A stretch of 35,118 nt of DNA from CAYWMD01 sp964458575 (GCA_964458575.1 CAYWMD010000064.1:1-35118); one strand, 5' to 3'. Positions 7,897-16,699 are shown, numbered from the stretch's first letter. Notes: generated from the letters alone by a model not told the origin. Translations and numbers: made by a program.

Positions 7897-8580
7897 TTAA
7901 TGATTGGTTTCTTTCAAGTCCGTTGCCCCGCCGCGATCGGCGACCGCGTAGGACGCCAGGGTGGTGAGGCCTTCCTTCGTTTGTTGAAATCCATTCTCCG
8001 TGTTCAGCGCCACGGTTTCGAGTTCGGTGCGCAATTTGCCGAGACGCAGATTCATCTCCTGCAACGCCAGTCCCACGAAGCGCCGGTCTTCCATGCGCTG
8101 CTGCTCGTTCAACTTGGAGTAGTCCGCCAGAAGTTGAACGACTTCATCACGCGTCGCCGGATTGTTCGGCAAAGACGCGGAGTTCGATTCGGCGGATTGC
8201 TGCCGGTTGACCTGTTTGGTTAATTCGGCAACGGACGCTTTCAACCCGGCGATTTCATGGGCGTTGGTCGAACTCGTCCGCCCCACGGCAAATCCAACAC
8301 ACAACACGACCGCCGCCGCTGCCGCCCATTTCAGGACGGTCACCGGTTGCGTTCTTGATGTCGTCCGTCCGAGCGCGGGCAATTTCCATTCATCCAGCGT
8401 TGCCAGATCGCGACGCCAGCGGTTCAATTGTTCCCCGCAGGTGGCACAACCTTCGACGTGATGACGCAGCTCCCGGGCGCGTTCAGGCGTGGTTTCGTGA
8501 TACAGATACGCCATCCATTCCTCGGCGCCGGGATGATTCACCGCGCCCGCGCTTCGATTGTTGTTGTCTTGCGATTGCAT
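7897..8580 (-). CDS. Zinc-finger transmembrane anti-sigma factor
   Basis: A 227-residue membrane protein. Its N-terminal cytosolic part carries the ZAS anti-sigma motif H-x3-C-x2-C (His41, Cys45, Cys48; HHVEGCATC). A transmembrane helix follows at about residues 83-101 (WAAAAAVVLCVGFAVG). The periplasmic part has a heptad-like coiled-coil stretch (IAGLKASVAELTKQVNRQQS) and a second helical section. It binds and holds the ECF sigma encoded immediately upstream; release would follow loss of the membrane protein. Its ATG lies inside the sigma gene (43-bp overlap), which supports coupled 1:1 production. Known for the family: ZAS domains bind zinc and wrap the sigma factor. The inducing signal is unknown. 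Confidence 0.9.
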   Translation of the reverse strand: MQSQDNNNRSAGAVNHPGAEEWMAYLYHETTPERARELRHHVEGCATCGEQLNRWRRDLATLDEWKLPALGRTTSRTQPVTVLKWAAAAAVVLCVGFAVGRTSSTNAHEIAGLKASVAELTKQVNRQQSAESNSASLPNNPATRDEVVQLLADYSKLNEQQRMEDRRFVGLALQEMNLRLGKLRTELETVALNTENGFQQTKEGLTTLASYAVADRGGATDLKETNH

Positions 8581-9221
8581 GATTCGTCTTCGTTTATGTG
8601 TTTCAACCAGCGGTTCAATTGATTCAAGGCCTCGGCCATTCGCGACTTCACCGTGCCTTCCGGAATGTCGAGCACCTCGCCGATCTCCCGGAATTTCAAA
8701 CCTTCGTAGTGCCGCAGCACCACCACCTCGCGATACGGCGCCGGTAATTTCGCCAGCGCCCGCCGCACCAGTTCGCCGCGCTCGCGCAATTCCGCCTGCG
8801 CGTCCGGTGGCGGTTCGTCCGTGGCGAAATCAGCCGTCTCGTCCCCATCCAGCTCCAGGGCGTCCAGCGAAAACTCGGCGCGCCGTTGCTGCCGGCGGAA
8901 TTCGTCGTGGCACAAGTTCAACGCGACGCGCCACAGGAAAGTGGAAAACTTGCCGGCCGGCTCCCACTCGGCGCGCGCCGCGAACACGCGGACGAAAGCC
9001 GTTTGCGCCAGGTCCTCGGCGCGATGCCGGTCGCCGGTCATGCGAAAGCACAACCGTTGGATGGGTTTCTCCCAGCGCGCCACGAGCCGCGCGAACGCCT
9101 GCGGGTCGTCCTGGAGCTTGACGTGCCACATCAACTGCTCGTCGCTCGACGTAAACAGCGAATTCAGCAAGCGGCCCATGAGTTGACCGGTAAAGTTGTT
9201 GGCAACAGCTTCATCACCCAT
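8538..9221 (-). CDS. ECF-family RNA polymerase sigma factor (RpoE-like)
   Basis: A 227-residue ECF sigma factor. Sigma2 includes DDPQAFARLVARWEKPIQRL and the helix HRAEDLAQTAFVRVFAARAEW. Sigma4 has LPAPYREVVVLRHYEGLKF and the helix-turn-helix EVLDIPEGTVKSRMAEALNQ. A roughly 30-residue acidic linker (ELDGDETADFATDEPPPDAQ) joins the domains. It heads a three-gene minus-strand operon and overlaps its anti-sigma gene by 43 bp. The ATG at 9221 is used; a second ATG at 9179 (MGRLLNSLF) is possible. The basic tail after LNRWLKHI comes from the overlap and is probably not functional. Confidence 0.93.
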   Translation of the reverse strand: MGDEAVANNFTGQLMGRLLNSLFTSSDEQLMWHVKLQDDPQAFARLVARWEKPIQRLCFRMTGDRHRAEDLAQTAFVRVFAARAEWEPAGKFSTFLWRVALNLCHDEFRRQQRRAEFSLDALELDGDETADFATDEPPPDAQAELRERGELVRRALAKLPAPYREVVVLRHYEGLKFREIGEVLDIPEGTVKSRMAEALNQLNRWLKHINEDESCNRKTTTIEARAR

Positions 9222-9358
9222 CCGACAAGCACCAAACCAATCGGTTCATCAGGTGTAACGTCGGAGGGAAGGATTTGGTTCGGAACTTTTTTGGAAACGA
9301 CTGGCGAGGGAAGATTCCAGCGGTGGCAAGGACATCTCGCCGCGACATCCGGATCGGC

Positions 9359-9466
9359 GTGCGTTCGATGAACGAAGTCTATCCGCTGGCGAAAGCCGCC
9401 GAAGCCTACGACCGCATGATGAGCGGCAAAGCCCGCTTCCGCGTGGTGCTGACGATGAGCCAGTGA
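9359..9466 (+). pseudogene. C-terminal remnant of a zinc-type alcohol dehydrogenase
   Basis: The translation VRSMNEVYPLAKAAEAYDRM followed by MSGKARFRVVLTM matches the last 30 or so residues of medium-chain zinc alcohol dehydrogenases (AdhP-like), where a helix of this type closes the catalytic domain. Nothing upstream in 9222-9358 encodes the rest of that enzyme in any frame, so only the tail survives. An ATG at 9275 opens a 63-codon frame through it, but its first 28 residues are unrelated. The remnant lies beside the lower-GC kinase gene and may mark the edge of an insertion or deletion. The rest of 9222-9542 holds nothing recognised. Confidence 0.7.
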
Positions 9467-9542
9467 GATGAACCGCAGAGATGCGGAAAATTGTTCCTGT
9501 TTCGCGGCGTGACCTCAGTGGCATTGGATTCGCGCCATAATT

Positions 9543-11834
9543 CTAAACAGGATGGACAGATTTTATCCGGACCATGAATGCTTGAATGGCTTTGGGAAGG
9601 TTGTCGAGAAACTGGATTTTTAACGACTCGACTTCATTCGTAAGTTCGGCGCTTCCAATGTGTGCAACAATTTCTTTTTTCCACGTGTGAGCCGCCAAAT
9701 AATCTATCGGAAACAATGGATGGCTCGAATATCCGGCGACAATGTGTATTCGTCCGTCGCTCAATACTTCAAAAAGCACGCACGCCCTAAATGAAATTTC
9801 CGAGGGCGGGATTTTCATCACCACTTTTATTTCTCCTCCATGCTTTGAAATAACTGGTGCGCCGCTAAAGACCTGCTGAACGCCAGTTTTGTTTTGAAAA
9901 CTGACATGAACTCTTTCTGCGGTTAAGCCGGTGACTTCCGCAATCTGTTTCCGGATGGTTTCCAAGGTCGAATCAAAGCTCTTCGAAACTGCGCCGGCCT
10001 CTTTGATAATATTCTCTTTGCCGCGTTCCGTCGTCATTTTGGTTTCGATGATGACCCGGCATTCCTTAGCCAGAACGGATAAGTCAGGGTTGGCCGATGA
10101 TAATATGTCTCCCAGTTTGAGCCATTCAGACAGCTCTTGAGCAAATTCTTTCATCGTCGGTCGCAGATTTGGTTCATATTCGGTTGATCTGTGCAACAGC
10201 ATGTCAAGGGAATCAGAGTATTTATGAGGACAATGTGTGCTGAGTCTCAAATCGCGAGTTTCCCGTCGAAGCTGGTGATCCGGCGGCACTTGCTTGCCGG
10301 AAGCGATTACCCAAAAAGATTTCGCCAAGGAGTAAACGTCAGCTTTGTCAGCTGGTTTGTGCTCTGCATATTCTCGCAACTCGGGCGCAACATAATTTCG
10401 TGCGCCAATTCGTTCATCTTCTCCTGTTATCGGTTCTCTGTTGGGATAATCCACAAGGCCGAAATCACCGATCACCGGTTTTCCTTCGTACAGAAAAAGG
10501 TTACCTGGATGTATATCCCGATGCCATTTTCCCTCGGCGTGCAATTCAGCCAGCGTCGTGGCGAGGATCTGAAATTTGCCGACTAACGCATGAAGATTTT
10601 CTCCGCCTGACAATCTGGGAAAAGGTTCAGCCCACGGCATCACGAACCAAAGCACCTCATTTGTGGAAGATGACTGATACATCAGGTGTGAATCAATCAA
10701 TGGCAATATTCCGGGGCGCCTAGCTTCCCGCGTCAAAAAAACAACCTCTTCATGGAATCTCTTTTCCCTTTTGACAAGTTCATCAGGTTTGTCTGGAAAA
10801 CGCCGCCGGATGTCTTCGCGATTGAAAAATTTGATTGCGCCTCTTGTGTCGCTGGACTTTTGACATTGCCATACGACACCGTTGCCACCTAATCCCACGG
10901 CTTTATCTCCTACAGTGGTCCAGTCACCGAAGCGTTGTCCGCGCTTAAACGTCATTCCTCCACGCTCCAGAATCTCATCAATCGCAGCCACTGATGCTCG
11001 TGCCAAATCTGGAAGTTTTGCATAATAGGCCATCGGGTAATCCTCATCCTTTGGGGCTCTCGGAGGATCAAGCGATGTTGAAGCGTCGAAGTCAGGCAAT
11101 CGTGGAAAAAGTCCGTCGCCAATAAGTCCAATGTAACCGTTATCCTCCCAATCGTATCGTGTCGTATAAAGAGGGCCGCCGGGATGTTGCTGTAGTGCCA
11201 ACTGAAAAAGAGCGTCATACCAAAGTGAATCATCCGCATTTTCTTTTTGAGAAAATCCGTCAGGGACGTTTCGCCATAGCGAGCAGGCTATTTCAGGAGG
11301 GAGTTGATAAACCAAGTTGGTCGCATCCTTGGCCAAATCTATTAGCCGAGTCCTTGTCTGAAACTCCTCCTCAGAATCTGATCCGGCGTCATGGCAAACG
11401 ACGAAGTGATGAAACAGCCCCAGTCGAAATGCAACGGGTCGTTTCTGACTATCAAACATTGGCTCCCCGCGGACATTGTTGAATGGAAACAGCCCGATCA
11501 AAGGCTCCCAGTTTGGCGCGATTAGTTTTGAAGGTCGGATCCACAATCCATTACAAGTGCGAAAAGTTTTTTTGCCTTGCAGAACTCCGGGGAAATCTTG
11601 ATGACCAACCTTTGATTGCGGTATCCGACGCTGGATCATGTAGCATTCCATTTTGCACCCCTCGTCAACTAACTTTTCCAAGCGGTCCCGCAATTTCTTC
11701 CATTTCTCTTTCCAATCCGGCGGGGCTTTCCCTTCCGCGGGCCTGTACCAAGGAAGGACCCTTCCGTTATCTTCTGCGATAAACTTGGTGCCGATGGCTA
11801 CATTTGTTCCATCTTCACACAAACTCGGTCTCAT
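9543..11834 (-). CDS. Large cytosolic Hanks-type protein kinase with unknown flanking domains
   Basis: A 763-residue protein with no signal peptide or membrane segment. Residues 1-295 are an unrecognised N-terminal domain rich in Trp, Tyr and Phe. The kinase domain spans about 302-575: glycine loop GLGGNG (314-319), VAIK-type lysine Lys335 (AIKFF), catalytic loop HRDIHPGN (438-445), DFG (457-459), APE (483-485) and Asp499 of helix F. The usual catalytic-loop Lys (HRDLKPxN) is His442, which is uncommon. A C-terminal domain of about 185 residues has no recognised match. Base composition is visibly poorer in G and C than in flanking genes, suggesting acquisition. It lies 27 bp after an SPFH gene in the same direction. 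Substrate unknown; a defence or stress role is possible but unsupported. Confidence 0.8.
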   Translation of the reverse strand: MRPSLCEDGTNVAIGTKFIAEDNGRVLPWYRPAEGKAPPDWKEKWKKLRDRLEKLVDEGCKMECYMIQRRIPQSKVGHQDFPGVLQGKKTFRTCNGLWIRPSKLIAPNWEPLIGLFPFNNVRGEPMFDSQKRPVAFRLGLFHHFVVCHDAGSDSEEEFQTRTRLIDLAKDATNLVYQLPPEIACSLWRNVPDGFSQKENADDSLWYDALFQLALQQHPGGPLYTTRYDWEDNGYIGLIGDGLFPRLPDFDASTSLDPPRAPKDEDYPMAYYAKLPDLARASVAAIDEILERGGMTFKRGQRFGDWTTVGDKAVGLGGNGVVWQCQKSSDTRGAIKFFNREDIRRRFPDKPDELVKREKRFHEEVVFLTREARRPGILPLIDSHLMYQSSSTNEVLWFVMPWAEPFPRLSGGENLHALVGKFQILATTLAELHAEGKWHRDIHPGNLFLYEGKPVIGDFGLVDYPNREPITGEDERIGARNYVAPELREYAEHKPADKADVYSLAKSFWVIASGKQVPPDHQLRRETRDLRLSTHCPHKYSDSLDMLLHRSTEYEPNLRPTMKEFAQELSEWLKLGDILSSANPDLSVLAKECRVIIETKMTTERGKENIIKEAGAVSKSFDSTLETIRKQIAEVTGLTAERVHVSFQNKTGVQQVFSGAPVISKHGGEIKVVMKIPPSEISFRACVLFEVLSDGRIHIVAGYSSHPLFPIDYLAAHTWKKEIVAHIGSAELTNEVESLKIQFLDNLPKAIQAFMVRIKSVHPV

Positions 11835-11861
11835 ATTTCTACGAATCTGCGTCTTTACGGT

Positions 11862-12722
11862 TCAATCTCCGTCCTTGGCCGTTTCGTTGACGGCGTGTTT
11901 ATCAAACCCAATGTAAATCCTCGCGTTGGCGTTCCCACCAAGTTCGCGGAGGGTTTCGAGTTCCAACATGCGCAACAGGGCCGGGTGTTTGGCGTAAGCT
12001 TGCGCGGTGCGTTCGCGTTCCTGTAGCCGTTTGATTTCGGCTTCGGTTTGGAGGCGTTGGACTTCGGCCTGGCTTTGCGCGGCGAGGCGTTCGGCATGGG
12101 CGCGGCCTTCGGCTTCCTGGCGTTGCGCGTCGGCTTTGCTCTGCGACTCGATCTTTTGCACGTCGGCCTTGGTGCGGGCTTCGACGAGTTGCACCTGGCT
12201 CATCCGTTCGGCGGCGAGGACCTTGTTCATGATCTCCTGCAGGTTGCCGGGAAACACGAGGTCCTTCACGTCGGCGCGCTGGATGGTGACGCCGTAGCTG
12301 GCCGCGGTGCTTTTCACGTCGCGCAGGATGTCTTCACTGAGGCGATTGCGGTTGGTCAGGATTTCCTCGAGCGTCATGCTGGCGAGGGAACGGCGGGCGG
12401 CGAGTTGCACGTCGCTGTAAAGGCGATCCTCGTATTTCTCGACGGCGTGCAGCGCGAGCTTGGGGTCCACGACGCGGAACTGGACGATGATGCTTACGCG
12501 CAGGGCGACCTTGTCGGCCGTGAGGATTTCCTGGCCCTTGATGGTGAGGTCGCGTTCGCGCATGTCTACGAGATTGACTTCCACGCGCGGCTTGGGCGGC
12601 CAGAAGACCCAGCGCTTCAGTGGAATCTTGTAGCGCCCGGCTTCCAGCGTTTTGGTGAGCACGCCGTCTTCATACCAGAGTCCGCGATGGGTGTCCTTGA
12701 TGATGATTTCGAGTTTTCTCAT
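11862..12722 (-). CDS. Soluble SPFH/band 7 (slipin-like) protein
   Basis: A 286-residue SPFH-superfamily protein. The N-terminal motif (KLEIIIKDTHRGLWYEDGVL) is the usual slipin opening, but no membrane helix precedes it. The SPFH core (about 20-170) includes LTADKVALRVSIIVQFRVVD and LYSDVQLAARRSLASMTLEE. A long charged coiled coil follows (about 175-250), with alternating Ala/Glu/Gln repeats. SPFH proteins form ring or cage assemblies that organise membranes or proteases. The frame is open to 12830, but the first 36 codons do not match the family, so the ATG at 12722 is used. It is probably co-transcribed with the kinase gene downstream. Confidence 0.85.
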   Translation of the reverse strand: MRKLEIIIKDTHRGLWYEDGVLTKTLEAGRYKIPLKRWVFWPPKPRVEVNLVDMRERDLTIKGQEILTADKVALRVSIIVQFRVVDPKLALHAVEKYEDRLYSDVQLAARRSLASMTLEEILTNRNRLSEDILRDVKSTAASYGVTIQRADVKDLVFPGNLQEIMNKVLAAERMSQVQLVEARTKADVQKIESQSKADAQRQEAEGRAHAERLAAQSQAEVQRLQTEAEIKRLQERERTAQAYAKHPALLRMLELETLRELGGNANARIYIGFDKHAVNETAKDGD

Positions 12723-13022
12723 GGCTCGTCCTGTTGTTCGGTGCGCGTCGTCAAATCCAGCTTGCTGCGGGTCGTAGGCCCGCGCTCCAATGCAATGTGG
12801 TGCCCCGAAGCGGGGCCGATGTATGAGCACGGCCGAGAACAGATCTGCACAGATCAGTCACATTCGCAATGAGTGACAACAATGCTTGTTGGTGGCCGCT
12901 CATTAACCCCGCCGGGGCAGGGCGAGTGAACACCCGGCCCGGCGCGAAGTCAACACCACGCAATGGTTGAATTGTCCGGCGCAGTGGTGGATGATTCCGC
13001 CAATCCGTTACCGAGATTGCGC
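12723..13022. other. Divergent intergenic region with several hairpins
   Basis: A 300-bp gap between the minus-strand SPFH/kinase pair and the plus-strand PQQ gene. It holds a partial palindromic repeat (12764-12788), a CCCCG/CGGGG hairpin (12803-12807 with 12811-12815) and a near-perfect palindrome GATCTGCACAGATC (12842-12855). Promoters for both directions must lie here. The palindrome at 12842 is the best operator candidate for the SPFH/kinase pair, unproven. No gene is seen. Confidence 0.45.
12764..12788. repeat. Partial copy of the GGAGCGCG palindromic repeat
   Basis: Read on the minus strand this is GGAGCGCGGGCCTACGACCC followed by GCAGC: the GGAGCGCG lead-in seen at 6709-6716, then a hairpin with a stem like the arms of the 6707-6784 unit. 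It looks like a half-unit of the same dispersed family. Confidence 0.5.
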
Positions 13023-14288
13023 ATGAAAGCCTACACCCCGATTCGATGCTTGATTCTGTTCTTGATGCTCGCCGCGTCGCCGCTCCCCGCCGCCGATTGG
13101 CCGCAGTGGCGCGGGCCGCACCGCGACGGGCGGTGCGCGGAAACCGGTCTGCTCCAGGAGTGGCCCAAGGACGGGCCGAAGCTGCTCTGGCAGGTGACCA
13201 ACATTGATTCCGGCTTTTCCACGCCGTCCGTGGTCGGTGACCGGATATATCTCCTCAGCAACGAAGGTCTGGACAATGAATTCGTGCTCGCGCTCTCGGC
13301 CAGGGATGGCAGCCGCGTCTGGTCGGCGAAGCTGGGCAAGGTCGGTCATGCGAAACAGAACCCGAGTTATCCTGCGGCGCGATCCACGCCGACCGTGGAT
13401 GGCAAATTCCTTTTTGCGCTCGGGTCGGATGGCGATCTGGTGTGTCTCGAAACCAAAAGCGGGGAGGAGCGCTGGCGGAAAAATCTCCGGACCGATTTCG
13501 GCGGCAAGCATGGCGAATGGGCTTACGCGGAATCGCCGCTCGTTGACGGCAACGCGCTCATCTGCACGCCGGGCGGCAGCAATGCAACGATGCTGGCCTT
13601 GAACAAAACATCCGGCGACGTGATCTGGAAATGCGCCATGCCGGAAGCGGACGACGCGAGTTATTCGAGCATCATCGCCGGCGAATTTGCGGGTGTGAAA
13701 CAATACGTGCAGTTCCTCGCGCAGGGTCTGGCCGGTGTGGAAGCGAAGACGGGAAAACTGTTGTGGCGTTACCAGCGTAACGCAAAGGGAAGTCCCGCGG
13801 TAATCATGACGCCGCTGGTGAGCGGCAGTTTCATCTACGCCGGCGCCTATCGGGCGGGGTGTGCTTTGTTGAAGCCGGTGCGGAAGGACAACCCGTTCGT
13901 GGCCGAGGAGGTTTATTTCAACAACAAACTGCCCGTCGGTCTCGGCGGTGTGGTGAAGGTGGGTGATTACTTTTACGGCTCAAGCGGTCAATCGTTGATG
14001 TGCGTCGCTTTCAAATCCGGTGAGATCAAATGGGACGAGCGCGCCATTGGCCCGTCGTCCTGGCTTGCGGCGGACGGGCGGTTGTATTTGCACGGGGAGA
14101 ATGGCGAGGTGGCCTTGCTCGAACCCACACCGGAAGCGTATCGCGAGCGTGGCCGTTTCACACCGCCGAATCGTCCGGCCAATGCCGGGCCTGGAAAAGC
14201 TTGGGCTTATCCGGTGGTTGCCGATGGCCGACTTTACATCCGCGAGGCCAACTCGCTCTGGTGTTACGATGTGAAGGCGGGAAGGTGA
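13023..14288 (+). CDS. PQQ-like beta-propeller (BamB-like) exported protein
   Basis: A 421-residue paralogue of the propeller at 5320-6591. A signal peptide (CLILFLMLAASPLPA) precedes ADWPQWRGPHRDGRC, the same family opening. Propeller turns follow (TKSGEERWRKNL, TSGDVIWKCAM, KTGKLLWRYQRN, KSGEIKWDERA). No haem site is seen. The frame extends 20 codons upstream to 12963, but the ATG at 13023 places the signal peptide at the N-terminus and is preferred. Likely an envelope protein; the enzymatic role, if any, cannot be read from sequence. Confidence 0.85.
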   Translation: MKAYTPIRCLILFLMLAASPLPAADWPQWRGPHRDGRCAETGLLQEWPKDGPKLLWQVTNIDSGFSTPSVVGDRIYLLSNEGLDNEFVLALSARDGSRVWSAKLGKVGHAKQNPSYPAARSTPTVDGKFLFALGSDGDLVCLETKSGEERWRKNLRTDFGGKHGEWAYAESPLVDGNALICTPGGSNATMLALNKTSGDVIWKCAMPEADDASYSSIIAGEFAGVKQYVQFLAQGLAGVEAKTGKLLWRYQRNAKGSPAVIMTPLVSGSFIYAGAYRAGCALLKPVRKDNPFVAEEVYFNNKLPVGLGGVVKVGDYFYGSSGQSLMCVAFKSGEIKWDERAIGPSSWLAADGRLYLHGENGEVALLEPTPEAYRERGRFTPPNRPANAGPGKAWAYPVVADGRLYIREANSLWCYDVKAGR

Positions 14289-14360
14289 CAGACGATTCGG
14301 TGCGTCAGCATATCGTGCTTGAACTTTCAACTGGGGGCGGAGTAAAACCTGCCCAACAAC

Positions 14361-15224
14361 ATGAGCGCCATCTATCTCCTCGAACCCGGCGGCCAACAAA
14401 CCCTTTATTCAGACGAGCAAGCGCGCGAATTGTGGAGCCAAGGTCGCGTTTCACCGCAGGCGCTCTATTGGAAGGAAGGCATGGCGGAGTGGCGGCCGGC
14501 GTCGGAGTTTTTCGGAGCGGGGCAGGGGATGCCACCCGCCGGCGTCGCGGCTCAGTTTGCACCGTCAGTGTATGCTGCGCACCAGCCCGTGCGCGCCTTC
14601 GCGAAAGATCCGCGGACCTTGACGAAGTTTTTGAAAGTCATGCTGTGGATTTCTTTCAGCCTCGGGGTGGTTGGGCTGCTGATCAGCGGTGTCTCCCTGG
14701 CAACGGGAAATGCGTTGAAATCATCCGACGATGAATTGAACCTGTTTGTCCTGTTCGAAGGTCTCTTTGCGCTGTTGCAGGTGGTGGTTTACATCGTCAC
14801 GGCCATCCCGTTCCTGATGTGGATTCACCGGGCGAATCGGAACGCGCGCGCCTTGGGCGCGCAGGGTATGACTTTTTCGCCGGGCTGGTCGGTGGGCTGG
14901 TTTTTCATTCCCATCCTTAACATTTGGAAGCCGTATCAGGCCATGAAGCAAATCTGGCAGGCGAGCGCAAATCCCGATGCGTGGTCGAGCGAGCCGGTCC
15001 CGTCGCTCGTGGGCAATTGGTGGGGATTGTGGTTGTTGAGCAATTTCCTCGGGCAGATGTCCGTGCGTCTCGCTTTTCGCGACGAAACCGCCCAGATACT
15101 GATGACCAGCGCCATCGTGGATCTCGGCACGGAGGCGGTGGACATCGCGCTCTGTCTCGTGGCCCTGCGGTTGATCAGTTCGATTTTCCGTATGCAGTGC
15201 GAACGAGCCGGACAGGCGGCCTGA
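14361..15224 (+). CDS. GYF_2 and DUF4328 domain membrane protein
   Basis: A 287-residue integral membrane protein. Residues 1-50 are a GYF_2-type module (IYLLEPGGQQTLYSDEQARE, ending WRPASEFF), a small peptide-binding fold common at the N-terminus of bacterial membrane proteins. The rest is a DUF4328-type region with several hydrophobic helices, including FLKVMLWISFSLGVVGLL and VVVYIVTAIPFLMWIHRANR, with the family signature WSVGWFFIPILNIWKPYQAM. Function unknown. It begins 72 bp after the propeller gene and ends 5 bp from the convergent SDR gene. Confidence 0.88.
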   Translation: MSAIYLLEPGGQQTLYSDEQARELWSQGRVSPQALYWKEGMAEWRPASEFFGAGQGMPPAGVAAQFAPSVYAAHQPVRAFAKDPRTLTKFLKVMLWISFSLGVVGLLISGVSLATGNALKSSDDELNLFVLFEGLFALLQVVVYIVTAIPFLMWIHRANRNARALGAQGMTFSPGWSVGWFFIPILNIWKPYQAMKQIWQASANPDAWSSEPVPSLVGNWWGLWLLSNFLGQMSVRLAFRDETAQILMTSAIVDLGTEAVDIALCLVALRLISSIFRMQCERAGQAA

Positions 15225-15229
15225 TGCGG

Positions 15230-15988
15230 TCACTGCGCCGTCCAACCGCCATCAATCAGAACGTCCGTGCCGGTGATGAAGCCGGCGTCCTCGGAGCAGA
15301 GATAAACGGCGAGCTGGCCAACTTCCTCAACCTTGCCCCAACGGCCGACCGGAATCCGCGAAACAAATTGTTGGTTGAGTTCCGGATTCTGCAGGTTCAC
15401 CGCATTCATTTCGGTCGCAAACGGGCCGGGGCTGATGCCGTTGACGGTGATTTTGTCCGGGGCGAGTTCCAGGGCCAGAGCCCGGGTGAAACCCAGCAAC
15501 CCGGTCTTGCTTGCACAATACGCCGTGCGACCCGGAATCGCGACGTGACTCATGATGGAGGTCAAGTTGATGATTCGACCGTAGCCTTGACCTTTCATCT
15601 GCGGAACGAACGCCCGGCACATCAGGAAAACGCTCGTGAGGTTTGTGTCCATCACCTGCCGCCACTCGTCGAGGGTGAATTCGGTGATAGTTTTGCGGAC
15701 ATTGATCCCGGCGTTGTTGACGAGGATTTGAAGCTTGCCGACCTGGTTGGCGACGCCGAGGGCCAATTGATTAACTTGACGCTCGTCAGTCACGTCCGCC
15801 TGAAAGACCGCGGCTTCAATGCCGAACTTGCGCGCGGCGGCGGCGGTTTCGTTGAGCTGATCGAGGTTGCGGGACACCAGTACGAGCCGCGCGCCGGCCT
15901 CCGCGAGGGCCAGGGCCATCGCCTTGCCGAGACCTTTGCTGGCCCCGGTAATCAACGCCGTCCTGCCTTCGAGTCTGCGATTGCTCAT
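15230..15988 (-). CDS. Short-chain dehydrogenase/reductase (classical SDR)
   Basis: A 252-residue NAD(P)-dependent oxidoreductase. The cofactor motif TGASKGLG is at 14-21, NNAG at 91-94, and the catalytic triad is Ser144, Tyr157 and Lys161 (YCASK). The C-terminal motif GFITGTDVLIDGGW is typical of classical SDRs. It resembles gluconate 5-dehydrogenase and 3-oxoacyl-ACP reductase-like enzymes, but the substrate cannot be fixed by eye. It lies 36 bp downstream of the YceI gene and may be co-transcribed with it. Confidence 0.93.
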   Translation of the reverse strand: MSNRRLEGRTALITGASKGLGKAMALALAEAGARLVLVSRNLDQLNETAAAARKFGIEAAVFQADVTDERQVNQLALGVANQVGKLQILVNNAGINVRKTITEFTLDEWRQVMDTNLTSVFLMCRAFVPQMKGQGYGRIINLTSIMSHVAIPGRTAYCASKTGLLGFTRALALELAPDKITVNGISPGPFATEMNAVNLQNPELNQQFVSRIPVGRWGKVEEVGQLAVYLCSEDAGFITGTDVLIDGGWTAQ

Positions 15989-16024
15989 GGCGGGAGTCTC
16001 AAGCCGTTACGAATCGAGCCGAAG

Positions 16025-16699
16025 TCAGTTTGGCAGTTGGTCTTCCGGCCGTGGGTCGCCAGGAGTCGCCTTGACGTTGAGTCGCAACACGACGTTGTCG
16101 CGGATGAGGTCGTTGGGTTTGCCGGGATAGTTGATGTTGAAATCCCGCCGGTTGATGGCGAACTCGGATTTCACGGTGACGGCATCATCGACCACCTGAA
16201 TCTCGGCGGGAAAGCTGATGCTCTTGGTGACGCCGTGAAGCTCGAGATTGCCCGTGACAATTTGCACCGCGTTGGACGCAGTGACGCCCGTCACGGTAAA
16301 CGTGGCGTTCGGATATTTTGCCGAGTCAAAGAAGTCCGGACTTTTCAGATGGCCGGTGAGCCGGTCGTTGTCCGACCAGGTGGAGTCCATCGCGATTTTG
16401 ACCTCGGTGCCCGTGACTACACCGTTGGCCACGCTGACCTTGCCGGCAAATTTCTTGAATCCGCCCTCGTGGCTGCCCGTGACTTTCGAGCCGACAAAGC
16501 CGATTTCCGACCCGGCGCGAATGACGTAGTCCTTTGCGGTGGTCGCCGGCTGGGCGGCTTGTTTCGGCTCGCTGGCGGCGGTCTTGGTGACGTTGTCCGC
16601 CGGATCGGAACAACCGGTGATCAGCCAGGCGGCGACCAGGGTGACACCAAGGGTAAATCGGGACGATACGGACAAAGTGTTATCGCTGTAGTTTTTCAT
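16025..16699 (-). CDS. YceI-family lipoprotein
   Basis: A 224-residue lipoprotein with lipobox LITGC (Cys30) and a low-complexity linker (ASEPKQAAQPATTAK). The lipocalin-like YceI barrel follows, with the family strands SEIGFVGSKVTGSHEGGFKK and LHGVTKSISFP. YceI proteins bind isoprenoid-type lipids in the periplasm; the ligand here is unknown. Likely first in a pair with the SDR gene, 36 bp downstream. Confidence 0.92.
   Translation of the reverse strand: MKNYSDNTLSVSSRFTLGVTLVAAWLITGCSDPADNVTKTAASEPKQAAQPATTAKDYVIRAGSEIGFVGSKVTGSHEGGFKKFAGKVSVANGVVTGTEVKIAMDSTWSDNDRLTGHLKSPDFFDSAKYPNATFTVTGVTASNAVQIVTGNLELHGVTKSISFPAEIQVVDDAVTVKSEFAINRRDFNINYPGKPNDLIRDNVVLRLNVKATPGDPRPEDQLPN

Noticed and set aside
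7945..7960. Possible further copy of the GTAGGAC inverted-repeat arm
   Set aside because: Only seven bases match, inside the anti-sigma coding sequence; chance similarity.
13023..14288. Quinoprotein dehydrogenase
   Set aside because: Only the propeller pattern is visible, without a haem motif or a clear quinone-binding cysteine pair, so an enzyme name is not justified.
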